From assembly GCA_026413225.1 (NCBI GenBank), contig CM048553.1, positions 100,476,190 through 100,540,189 on the forward strand: a stretch of 64,000 nucleotides of DNA, given 5' to 3'. The notes below the pieces were generated by a model, which saw only the letters and a program-made list of their open reading frames with translations, was not told the origin of the DNA and searched no databases. This document shows, piece after piece, positions 46,492 to 57,000 of the stretch. A program made the translations under genes and the position numbers. This stretch comes from Otis tarda (taxonomy: Eukaryota; Chordata; Aves; Otidiformes; Otididae). How positions within the stretch are numbered: the first letter of the stretch is position 1; every line of letters begins with the position of its first letter.

Positions 46492-47598
46492 TCAAAGGGA
46501 TTTTTCCGGCTCGCTGTTAGTCTTTGTTTCCACGGACGAAGGAACAGACGGGGTAACGGGTGCTGTTGAATCTCCTTTCTGCGTGTGATTCTTCAAGGCT
46601 TCAAACATTACACGCCACACCGGTAATAACTTTTGAACAGCAGGGTCACCCCGCGTTACACAGTCCCACAGTCTAATACCTATGGTGTTCCAGGAGCCCA
46701 CTGTATAGATATTACAGAGGTTTGCGTTTGATACGTGAGCGGACACTCAAGTCAACAAGCTCTTCAGGTCAGTGTTATTAATAGCACAGTTCTGTTCTTC
46801 TAACATTTTTGTTAGACTCGTTAAAACTGATTTATGTTCCTTTGAAGCAGTGCTTCTCGTCGTTCTGATCTGGAGGACCGCGGCTCTATCACCTGCCGCT
46901 TTATCCTTGATCTCGGGGACCGCGGCTCTTTTCCCCACCGGGAAAGCACTAGGACCCCGCTCAGCGTCCCACGATTCCTTGGGCGCCACCTCGAAACTGG
47001 CTCCCGCCTCACTATCACCCCTCCGCGAATTTACAAGCGGTGGAGCTGATGGGGCAGAAGGAGAGACAGAGGGCATTTCTGTGTCCTCGTATTTGGGGGG
47101 TTGTTCTTTCGGGTCAGGCTCCTCCGGCAAGGAAGGCGTGATACACGGGGGAGTACACCCAAATTCCATCGCCCCTCTACCACCATCAGAGGCTCCCGGC
47201 CGAACCGGGCAGACCACCGGAGCACCACCCCCTGTCCCCTCCGCGCCGTCTCGACCCCGTTCGTCCCCCTCCCCTTCCGAGGGCCACCCTTCTTTGACTG
47301 CAATTAAAGCCGCAACCCACACTTTGCACGCCTCTCGAGCCTTAGCCAGCAGTCTTTTCACCGAACCTAACTTCTTCAGCCGTGTCGCCACACCCTTCGT
47401 TCCGACCCCCCCTTCTTCCAGTAACTCTATCCCCGCCGCCTGTAACCGCGCCACGTCCATCACCTCTCCCGGCTTGTTAATCAAGCCCTTTCTCTGCATC
47501 CATTGGATGAACTCCGTCAACGGTGCCCTATGCACCGGACAATTCACATCTTTACCCAACGCCTTTAATACCTTCACTGTATCAGAGATGGATGCCAT
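46492..47598 (-). pseudogene. Partial gag with in-frame stop
   Basis: Encodes the N-terminal part of a Gag polyprotein. The ATG at 47598 begins MASISDTVKVLKALG, with no Gly at position 2, so no N-myristoylation is expected. A helical matrix-like domain covers about residues 1-105, then a Pro/Gly-rich linker. Two late-domain motifs, used in other retroviruses to recruit ESCRT for budding, are visible: PPKY at 167-170 and overlapping PSAP at 180-186. An in-frame TGA at 46749-46747 interrupts after 283 codons. The same frame then stays open 84 more codons (NLCNIYTVGSWNTIGIRLWD) to 46492. Capsid major homology region, nucleocapsid knuckles and protease are absent. Because the LTRs are fresh, the stop may have been carried in the mobile copy. 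Confidence 0.8.
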
Positions 47599-47657
47599 CT
47601 TAACAGCAGGCAGGCACGACCGCCGCGCAGCCCCAGCTCAAAACCGTCCGGACCTGT
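47599..47657 (-). other. Very short leader between PBS and gag
   Basis: Only 59 bases separate the primer binding site from the gag ATG. Known alpharetroviral leaders are several hundred bases and contain the packaging signal, so here packaging information would have to lie in this short leader or within gag. Confidence 0.7.
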
Positions 47658-47674
47658 ATCACGTCGGGGTCACC
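47658..47674 (-). promoter_or_regulatory. tRNA-Trp type primer binding site
   Basis: On the minus strand GGTGACCCCGACGTGAT follows the 5' LTR after three bases. It matches 17 of the 18 bases complementary to the 3' end of tRNA-Trp, the primer used by avian sarcoma/leukosis viruses; only the first T is replaced by A. This primes minus-strand DNA synthesis. Confidence 0.9.
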
Positions 47675-47677
47675 TCT

Positions 47678-47973
47678 TGCAGGCTTCTCTTGCCAGCTAA
47701 CCTACCCCGCACGCACCGGAGCCCCGCTCCGGGGAAAGCAGGGCATCACACGGATACCGTCAAGCCAAGCCTTCAATTTAATGCTGCGCAACACAGGGTT
47801 AAATACCCGTACACCCGCTACGCACGCGAACGCACCCGCCCCCTGCGCCCATGAATCTATCCGTGCCCGCCACGCATCTGCACCTGCACCCATGGACTTA
47901 TCCGTGCCTAGCGCGCGAATCACTGCAGACTGCCCCTCCTGCATACATGCAGCCCTGCTAACGTTACCCCACA
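47678..47973 (-). repeat. 5' LTR of the provirus (296 bp)
   Basis: Appears identical to the 3' LTR at 42709-43004, including the GC box, TATA-like and ATTAAA signals and the two 23-bp repeats. It would promote transcription toward lower coordinates, antisense to ZNF516. Its poly(A) signal on the minus strand should not truncate ZNF516 transcripts. Confidence 0.95.
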
Positions 47974-47979
47974 ACTGGG
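47974..47979. repeat. Right target-site duplication of the provirus
   Basis: ACTGGG immediately after the 5' LTR end at 47973, matching 42703-42708. Confidence 0.9.
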
Positions 47980-50539
47980 CAGGAAGTAAATGTCAGAAGT
48001 AATCTAGAAAGAAAAGAAAAGAAAAAGAAAAGGAGCGTTATATAGGAATCAAGGAGAGGAATGCTGCTTCTAACCTGACCTTGTCGGGGAAGGATGGCAG
48101 TGACAGGAGAGGGAACTGCACCTAAGCAGGAATGCTGCTTCTGGTGAAAACCATCTCCTCAGTTTTGTTTCCTTGCTCTCCTGCCTCTTCTCTCCCTTTT
48201 CTTGTTCTTTTTTTCCCTTTTGTCAGACTCTTTGGGATTTTTGAAATACTTTAAGGAGAGACTGATTCACTCTTAGTCAACATATGCCGTTTCTATTACG
48301 CTGGCTAATGCAGGAAGGAGCTGATTGCGAACTTTTACACTAGGCCCTGTGCAAACACAGCTTTAGGCCCAAGGAGCTCGTAGTCTGAACAGACGAGGCA
48401 AACAGAAGTTGCTAGACTGCACGAATATATTAAAAAAAAAAAAAACCAACAAAAAACAAACCAAAAACAGTGAATACAAAACATTTGTATGTGGCTGCAT
48501 TTGGTTTGTGTTGGGAATTACTGGCAGTATGGTGGGACTTGCTCAGGAGAAGATGAGCTCCGTGAAGGGGCGAGACAAGAGATGGGAGCTGGGTGCAGGG
48601 AGGAGAGAAAAGGGAATAGGGGCAGGCAGAGAGGAGCAGGACCTTGGTGAAGGGAGCTGTGCTGTGTGATGAGGTTTCAAAGAGGAGGAGAGGCTGAGAA
48701 GAGGTGTGGGCTGGCGCTGGGGTTCAAACCCTCCAAGGCAGTGCCGGAGTGCTGGGTGTCTTGTACGGAAGCCATGAGGGCTCATGATGCCTCACACTTG
48801 GAGATGAGTATCACCAGGAGGATTACTGTATGAAAACCGGAAGGTCTGGAGTGATCACATGAATGGGAGACAGCAGCTGGAGCTCGCCTTGTCCACACCT
48901 GTCAGTGGACCCACCGGGTTGTTGTTACCAGTCTGCTGAAAACTCTGAACTCTCAGCTCCTTCTGTGGTTTTAACTGGAGCAAAACCAAAACAAACCGAA
49001 TTAAGAGGAGCAGTGCCTGGTTTTGGAGCTCTTTTTTTTTGTGTTTACTACATTTTAAAAACTCTTAGAAATCCATGGTCAGACACTGATTAAGTATCTT
49101 CATTAGTAAACTGAAGAAGAGACAACTACCTGTGAATTGCTTACAGGTTATACAAACTGGGGGATGTAACCCCATTTATACCCCATGTATACCATTTATC
49201 CCAGGCATGTTAGAAGAAAATCCTGTATGTAAATTTGAATGCTTGAATAGAAACGTAGCAACATTAGTAAGTTTTGTGGAAAGAAGAAGAGTAGGAGAGA
49301 TTTATGAAGCATAAATTTGGACTTTGTTATGCTCAGATGTAAATTATAACCAATCCAAGAGCTGGAACTTTAATCAAAGGTACTTAAGTTCTTTGGGCTT
49401 TTGATTTAAAATAAATCAAAAGTAAAAACTGTCCAGAGTTGCTTTAATTTTCCAGAAAAATCATAAGGCTGTAATATGGGGGAGGGGAGGAACAGTAAGA
49501 ACAAAACAGCTAAGCAAGTGAAAACAGAAAAATAAAAATGTATAGTAACTGCAAAGAAGAGAGAGAAAGATAGTCCTAGTAAATGTTTTCTGTTGCCAAA
49601 GTGAGTGCATGAAATACAGCTGCCAATATCCAGTACCAGGACTTCATTGTTCTGCTTATATGAAAAAATGTTCCTCTGTGTGCAAGGGAAGTCCTCTCCA
49701 CTATTTAAAAATCAAATAATTACACTTCAGATACTTCTCATGCCAGAGTCTCACTTGCTGTAAATCTCACAGTATAATGCTACTGAAGGCTGTGCTGTTG
49801 TGACATTTTACACCAAATGAAAATGTAGTTCTGTATGTACAGTCTAAAGTATGTTGAAGTTATTTAGCACATTTATTTTGCTGAATAAGAATACAACAAA
49901 TTGGAGAATGTTTCAGTGCTGGACAATTGGTAACTACTGCCCCAGGCTTCCAAGAAGTGAGGTAGTTTCAAGGAAGAACAGTGTCTCAGTGGCTTCTGTT
50001 AGATCCCTACCACGAAGATAAAAATGTTACCCTGTGATTACACGCTTCACTAGTTAATTTTGGCATTGCTGAGGAATGGTTGTTGGAATATAAAAACCCC
50101 CTCAACTTTTCAACCCCAGATAATTGTTTTGGTTGTTAATGCCAGTGGGATTAATGCCAGGACTTTGAAATACAGCATGATGTTTCAGATCATAGGGGAA
50201 GCTGGGCAGAGGCAAGGACTCTGCTTGCGGAAGTAAGATCCATTAGGCATTGTCTGGGACTTCGCAAAGTTTTAACTGCACCTTAAAGCAAATTTGGTGG
50301 ATCAGGACTAGATCAGTTACCTAGTTTGAACTCACCTAATAGTACCAGTCAGAAATTTCTTTTATACCTACCTTGCTGTAACACACACAGTCCAGACTTC
50401 ACGTGCATAGCAAAGCCACATGCGGTGTGGTGTTTTCTCATGATCTGAAGTTTCTTTGCAAAGCAGTGCAGGTTGGAGCATCATTTTTGGCCTGTGTGTA
50501 TCTCCACAGCAGCCCTTTGTTACCTCTTCTCTCCCCTTT
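47980..50539. other. Intronic stretch between provirus and CR1
   Basis: No gene recognised. Purine-rich simple sequence (AAAAG repeats) lies at about 48004-48034. A GA-rich stretch near 48540-48690 keeps short frames open on both strands without a domain. The rest is AT-rich. Confidence 0.6.
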
Positions 50540-51060
50540 GGGCTCTTCTGTGGGTGAGTCCCTCCTGAGAGGTACGGAGGCACCCATCTGCCGCCCCGAT
50601 GCGCTCTCTTGGGAGGTGTGCTGTCTCCCGGGGGCTCGTATCAGGGATGTCGCTGAGAGAATACCTAACCTCATAGGGCCCACAGACTATTATCCACTAC
50701 TGGTGTTTCATGTGGGTGCCAGCAACACAGCTGGCAGCAGCTTGAGAAACATCAAAAGGGATTTCAGGGCCCTGGGTTCAACAGTCAGAGACTCTGGGGC
50801 GCAGGTGTTTTTCTCGTCAATCCTCCCAGTTGAAGGGCAGGGACCTGAAAGGGCCGGACGTATCTGGCAGGTCAACTCGTGGCTCAGGGAATGGTGCTAC
50901 AGCCAGGGCTTTGGGTGTCTAGACCACGGGGGGTGCTTTGAGAAGCCTGGGCTGCAAGGGGCGGATGGCGTGCACCTAACTGAGAAGAGGAAGAGTGTGC
51001 TTGGATGAAGACTTGCCAGACTCGTCTGGAGGGCTTTAAACTGGTGTTGCTGGGGGAGGG
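50540..51060 (+). pseudogene. CR1 ORF1 remnant (esterase-like domain)
   Basis: The frame reads VGESLLRGTEAPICRPD, then CCLPGARIRDV, YYPLLVFHVGASNTAG and DGVHL. These are the GDSx-like, CLPGA, VG(x)N and DxxH blocks of the SGNH/GDSL-like esterase domain in CR1 ORF1. Some catalytic positions are altered: GES in place of GDS, GASN in place of the usual G(T/S)ND. A TGA at 51006-51008 interrupts the frame, but the same frame continues with RLARLVWRALN, a natural ORF1 end, so this stop is probably a CGA to TGA change. The ATG at 51005 overlapping it may be chance. Confidence 0.8.
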
Positions 51061-51129
51061 GGAACACAGTTCAGCCCACTGCTGTGAGCGTGGTGCCGGT
51101 GCCAGCACCGAGGGTCCAGAAGCTGAGGA

Positions 51130-54010
51130 AGGATCTTGGGTATGTGCAAATGAACTTAAACTGCGCTCCAACAGAACTCCTGTCGCTCCAGCCAGCAAGT
51201 CGTCTTTGTTGGGGGCCGAGCTGAAGTGTCTCTATACCAATGCACGCAGCATGGGGAATAAGCAGGAAGAGCTGGAGATGCGTGCACACGAGCAGGGCTA
51301 CGACCTTGTTGGCATCATGGAGACGTGGTGGGACGACTCGTACAACTGGAGCGTCAACATGGAGGGGTACAGGCTTTTTAGAAAGGACAGGAAGGGGAGA
51401 TGAGGAGGGGGTGTTGCTCTCTATGTCAGCAACTGGCTGGAGTGTGTGGAGCTCCGCCTGGGGATGGAGGAGGAGCTGACAGAAAGCTTATGGGTCAAGA
51501 TTAGAGGATGAGGACGGACAGGGGACGTTACGGTGAGGGTCTGTTACAGGCCGCCTGGCCAGGAGGACAGACCAGATGAGGCACTCTATAGCCAGATAGG
51601 AGCAGCCTCATGGTCACAAGCCCTGGTCCTCATGGGGGACTTCAACAACCCTGATGTCTGTTGGAGAGACAACACGGCAGGGCACAGGCAGTCCAGGAGG
51701 TTCTTGGAATGCGTGGACGATAACTTCCTCCTGCAGGCGATAGAGGAGCCAACAAGGAGGGGTGCCATGCTCGACCTTGTGCTCACCAACAGGGAGGGGC
51801 TGGTGGGGGATGTGAAACTGAAGGACAGCCTTGGCTGCAGCGACCACGACACGGAGGAGTTCAAGATCCACGGGGCAGCGAGGAAACTACATGGCAAGCT
51901 CTCTGCCCTAGACTTCAAGAAGGCGGACTTTGGCCTCTTTAGGGACCTGATGGGCAAAATGCCATGGGAGGCGGCCCTGGAGGGAAGAGTGGCCCAGGAA
52001 AGTTGGTCCACGTTCAAGGAGCACCTCCTCCAAGCTCAGCAGAGGTGCATCCCGATGAAGAACAAGTCGGGCAAAAAAGCCAGGAGGCCGGCGTGGATGA
52101 CCAAGGAGCTCCTGGACCAACTGAAAGTGAAGAGGAAAGCCTGTAGAGGGTGGAAACGGAGACAGGTAGCCTGGAAGGAATACAAAGAGGCTGTGTGAGT
52201 GGCCAGGGATTGGGTGAGGAAGGCTAAAGCCCTGACGGGATTGAATCTGGCCAGGGATATAAAAAGCAACAAGAAAAGCTTCTATAGGTATGTAGGGGAG
52301 AGGAGAAAGTCCAAGGAGAATGTAGGCCCCCTCCTGAAGGAAACCGGTGTCCTGGTTACCTGGGATGTGGAGAAGGCTGAGGTACTCAATTACTTTTTTG
52401 CCTCCGTCTTCACTGATAAGGGCTCTTGTCTCACCACCCAAGCTGTGTTAAAGGCACAAGCAGGGACTGTGAGGATGAAGAACCGCCCACTGTACTCGAA
52501 GAGCAGGTTATGGAACATCTGAGGAACCTGAAGGTGCACGAGTCGATGGGACCTGATGAGATCCGTCCGCGGGTCCTGAGGGAACTGGCAGATGAAGTTG
52601 CCAAGCCACTGGCCATCATATTTGAGAAATCGTGGCGGTCTGGTGAGGTCCCCGATGACTGGAAGAGAGGGAATATAACCCCCATTTTTAAAAAGGGGAG
52701 CAAGGAAGACCTGGGGAACTACAGGCCGGTCAGCCTCACCTCTGTGCCTGGCAAGGTCATGGAGCAGATTCTCCTGGAAACCATGCTAAGGCACATGGAG
52801 AGCAAGGAGGTGGTTGATGACAGCCAACATGGCTTCACCAAGGGCAGATCGTGCCTGACCAATTTGGTGGCCTTCTGTGATGGGGTGACAGTATCGGTGG
52901 TCAAGGGACGAGCAGCAGATATCATCTACCTGGACTTGTGCAAAGCTTTTGACACTGTCCCGCATGACATCCTTCTCTCTAAACTAGAGAGACATGGGTT
53001 TGATGGACAGACCACTCGGCGGATAAGGAGTTGGCTGGATGGCCGCACTCAGAGAGTGGTGGTCAATGGCTCAATGTCCAAGTGGAGACCAGTCACACGT
53101 GGTGTCCCTCGGCCCTGTTCAACATCTTTGTCAGCGACATGGACAGTGAGATAGAGTGCACCCTCAGCAAGTTCGCCGATGACACCAAGCTGTGTGCCGT
53201 CGACTCGCTGGAAGGGAGGGATGCCATCCAGAGGGACCTTGACAGGCTGGAGAGGTGGGCCCGTGCCAACCTCATGAAGTTCAACCAGGCCAAGTGCAAG
53301 GTCCTGCACCTGGGTCGTGGCAATCCCAGGCACAAATACAGGCTGGGCGGAGAATGGATGGAGAGCAGCCCTGAGGAGAAGGACTTGGGAGTGCTGGTGG
53401 ACAAGAAGCTCAACATGAGCCGGCAATGCGCCCTTGTGGCCCGGAAGGCCAGCCACATCCTGGGCTGCATCAAGAGGAGCGTGGCCAGCAGGTCGAGGGG
53501 GGTAATTGTCCCCCTCTACTCTGCCCTGGTGAGACCCCACCTGGAGTACTGTGTCCAGTTCTGGAGCCCCCAACACAAGAAGGACATGGACCAGTTGGAG
53601 AAGGTCCAGAGGAGGGCCACGAAGATGATCAGAGGGCTGGAGCACCTTTCCGATGCGGACAGGCTGAGAGAGTTGGGGCTGTTCAGCCTGGAGAAGAGGA
53701 GGCTCTGGGGAGACCTGATAGCAGTCTTCCAGTACCTCAAGGGGACCTACAAGAAAGATGGGGAGAAGCTGTTCAGTAGGGCCTGTTGTGATAGGACAAG
53801 GGCTAAGGGTTTTAAAACAGAGGGAGGTAGATTTAGATTGGATATTAGGAAAAAATTTTTACAATGAGAGTTGTAGAGCACTGGAACAGGTTGCCCAGAG
53901 AGGTGGTGGAGGCCCCATCCCTGGAAACATTCAAGGCCAGGTTGGATGAGGCTCTGAGCAACCTGATCTGGTTGGAGATGTCCCTGCTTCTTGCAGAGGG
54001 GTTGGACTAG
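51130..54010 (+). pseudogene. CR1 ORF2 pseudogene (endonuclease and reverse transcriptase)
   Basis: ORF2 nicks target DNA and reverse transcribes CR1 RNA. The endonuclease begins around LKCLYTNARSMGNKQEEL (51220) and includes METWWD, VCYRPP, GDFN and CSDHD near 51850. Reverse transcriptase blocks follow: [40 protein letters not shown], and the catalytic FADDTKL near 53175. In-frame TGA codons lie at 51401, 51509 and 52196. Frame changes occur near 52460, near 53110 and near 53860. At 53110 the sequence jumps from RGVP to ALFNIF, a loss of about 20 bases that removes the PQGS motif. The natural stop is TAG at 54008-54010. Confidence 0.92.
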
Positions 54011-54042
54011 ATGGCCTTTGAAGGTCCCTTCCAACTCTAACC

Positions 54043-54058
54043 ATTCTATGATTCTATG
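54043..54058 (+). repeat. CR1 terminal octamer repeats
   Basis: Two copies of ATTCTATG, the 3' terminal repeat of CR1 elements. They fix the 3' end and orientation. Confidence 0.95.
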
Positions 54059-57000
54059 CTCCGCAGGGCTGCAGAGGGTGTCTCCTACGTGTGACTATAT
54101 CCCTCTGGTGCTGCCATCAACAATGGCTTTTTGCTTTCATTTATCTTTAACTATGGGTGGATATGAATGGGAAGAACAACTGAGGGAACAGAACAGAATA
54201 GAAATGATGCTGATCATCCCAAGGAAATGGATAACAAAAAAAATTCTGGCAGCCAGAGTCTCTGAAATGTGTGTCGAGGGGAGAGGAAGAGAGAAGAGCC
54301 ATAGAAGATCTAGCAGTGTGGTTAAAACCTCCCTTGGCACATGTACACAGGTCAAGTTGCTTGGCCCTTCTTTATTTTAGGCTGATGGTGGGAACTGTGC
54401 TTCAAGAAGCTCATGCAAAAAGTGTTTGACTGGAACAGGGCAGCAGTGCTTTGGGATAATGCAATCTGTACCCTTTCATGCTCTATATTACCCTGACACC
54501 ATACCAGCTGAGGAACATTTAACGATTGCCCTGTAGGCATCTTGGGTAATTTCCACTGTGTTCCTGGTTACCATGCTCTGCATTACTAGGTCCTGTTTTA
54601 CTCCGTGTCACGTAATGTGGGTGGCCAGCAAGAGTGTTAAACAGTAATTCAAGTTCCTCTCCCAGTGGGGCAGGGTGATGAGGAACAGATAACACGCAGT
54701 CAGCTCAAGTCAGAACTAAGACTTGCTGGCAGAGCTTGAGATACTTCAGCAGATGAATGACTTCTCATGACAGAGGTTGCCTTTGTTGTTGCTCAGAAAG
54801 AACTTATTTTGCAGCATTTTGAAGTTATTAACCCAGCTGTTGCACTGCTTTTATTCCTTGCAAACATTTCAGTGAAGCAAACATTTCAGTGGAGGTCTTG
54901 TTTAAGTACTGAAGAATTTTGTGCAGGGTATTTTGATACAGCATATCAAAGATACTTCCACTGTATTTAGCTTTAAATGTTAGTGATCCTTTATTGCAGG
55001 TTACCGTATACAATAATGAGACACAATTAGACACAAGTATTGTTTAGACAGTTCCTTGTAGCTGTACGTCTGTGATATGAGCGACCAAAGCATAGCTCAG
55101 CTTGGAAGAAAATTTGTACTGAGATGCTAAGGGTGAGATAGGTTTACCCAGCCTTCATTTTATCAGTTAGAAAGCAAGGAAGTGAGTGTGGTTTGGTAAA
55201 GGTACATGATGGTAGGATAAACTTTGCCCTGAAGCTTAGGTAAGATGCCCAGTGCAACTAGTTCTTCATACTTCTTCTGCAGCTTTTGGAAGTGTTGTCG
55301 CAAGGGCTGCTTCTGAGAATTGCTTGCGTCTATGTTTAGTCCTGCCTGGATTGCCAATCTTCATTCCATGCGTACTAAACATTAGCATTTAAAAAAAAAT
55401 ATTTCCAAGGGTGTAGAAAGCTGTTTGCCATCTTGGTGCCAGTTTGTGTGTTCAAAAATACCCCTTTACATTTCAGTTGGTTCCATAGGGGTTCTAGTTT
55501 TCATAGTAGGCTTTTAGCTCTTTTTCAGCAAGTATTATTTGTAAACATCTGTCTATAGGGAGACACAACTGGGAATCCAGCTGCACAGTAACTCAGCTTT
55601 CTCAAAACCCTCACTTCTTGATGCCTACCAATGCCCTTGCTGGCTTGGAAAAGCCAGTTTAGCATTTCTGGTATTCCTTAGTGTCGGATGTTTCTGTTAC
55701 ATCAAACTATAGCATGTGAAATACTGCTTTGTGACATTTATAGTCATAAGATCACATTCTGTAGTGCTTTTATTTTCTAGCAGTTTCTGATTAGTGAGCA
55801 AAGACTCCCTCCCCTCAGCTGGTAAAACAAGGGATGAAATGACAATGAAAATGGCAATGGTAGTGTTTTTAATCTAATTTCCAAATATTGTGTTTAGTGG
55901 GATGCTGCTAATCTGTAAATGACTGCTAACGAGGGACTTGTGTAGATGTCTTTGATGTTAAATCTTTTTGCTGCTCTTAACATTATGGTTCACAGTTTGC
56001 CCTTCACCCATCTTAAACCAATAGTCAGGTTTTCTTTGGTAGTGCGTTAAGTTTGGCAGTAGGTGCTCTCGGTAGATACAGTGGGCTAAATTCTGTGGGA
56101 GCTGAAACCTGATGGAGTCCCAGGGCTGCACAGGGTATAAGAGTAATGCATGGTTTGGCCTAAAGTTGGTAGAGAATTTTTTTTCTGCAGGTGAATTTTA
56201 CAAATGCAAATTTTAGTAGGTCAATTGACTTAACTTTATTACTTTTTAACCCAGTAATCTCATTCAGGCCCTGGATTTAACCTGAATGGGCCTGAATGGC
56301 TCTAGTGAAAAGTGAAGAGCGATTTATCTACAATCAAGGGAACTCTTTGCAGTGGGAGCATCAATAACTTTTTTTTTTATTCTCAGTTTTCTCTTGATTG
56401 CCTACAAGCAATCCTGGATCCCAGCAAACCTGGATTTTTAGGGAGCTGAAGAGCATATAGTGAATTTTATGGAAACTATGGAGGAAAACTTCGAGTTTTT
56501 CATTATAATTTTCAGTGCCCTAGTCCTTGAATGAGACTTTTGGATCCTTGTCGCACTTGGTGTGTGACTGCTACTGTGCCATATTTTGTGATCAATATCT
56601 AGACATTATTTTCAATGCCTGGAACGGATTTGTACATGTGTAGGGAACTTCTTTTTGTGATGAATTTGTTTTCCTTCTTTATGGACAGCATGGGTTTGAA
56701 CTTGGCAAATTGCTGAATGCTTTGGCCCTGATCCAGCAGAACTCACAACTGCTGGCTTGATTTTAAGCATATGAGCAGTCAGGTTGGAATAATTGTTAAC
56801 TGCTTTGTTGAACCACTTGGCACCTCATGGCTTGAGGTTAGAGAAGAATAGAGAAATCTTTCATTTCTGTAATCGACGCTAGTGTAAATGGCATATCCTG
56901 GAATGTACTGTAGCATACAGAATTCACACGGGATAAGACACAGGGGAGGAGCAAGTCTTAGAACTGTCCTTTGTGAATACTCCGTTAATGGATTTGGTTA

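Larger units (their letters stand above)
42709..47973 (-). mobile_element. Mosaic, non-autonomous LTR provirus (alpharetrovirus/ERVK-like)
   Basis: A 5265-bp element in minus orientation, flanked by 6-bp duplications ACTGGG and bounded by two 296-bp LTRs that appear identical base for base. Sense order from 47973 downward: 5' LTR; tRNA-Trp type PBS; partial gag with an in-frame stop; a foreign LTR fragment; a poly(A) tract; an integrase end plus env start of one lineage; an LTR-like block with tandem repeats; a second poly(A) tract; a polypurine-like stretch; a degraded integrase of another lineage; env signal region and transmembrane subunit; PPT; 3' LTR. No protease, reverse transcriptase, RNase H, capsid homology region or nucleocapsid knuckle is seen. 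Identical LTRs argue for a recent insertion, while the damaged interior argues that it could not move itself. Trans-mobilisation is inferred. Confidence 0.9.
50540..54058 (+). mobile_element. CR1 LINE, 5'-truncated, about 3.5 kb, inactive
   Basis: Non-LTR retrotransposon with the ORF1 3' part, nearly all of ORF2, a short 3' UTR and the terminal tandem octamer ATTCTATG ATTCTATG (54043-54058) typical of CR1. Full-length CR1 is about 4.5 kb, so roughly the first kilobase is missing. The 5' boundary near 50540 is approximate. Coding is interrupted by several TGA codons and at least three frame changes, so it is dead. It lies in the ZNF516 intron in the same orientation as the gene. No target duplication is evident, as usual for CR1. 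Confidence 0.95.

Noticed and set aside
51005..51008. ATGA overlap as a coupled stop/start between CR1 ORF1 and ORF2
   Set aside because: The ORF1 frame continues past the TGA with a natural-looking end, so the stop is probably a mutation and the overlap a coincidence.
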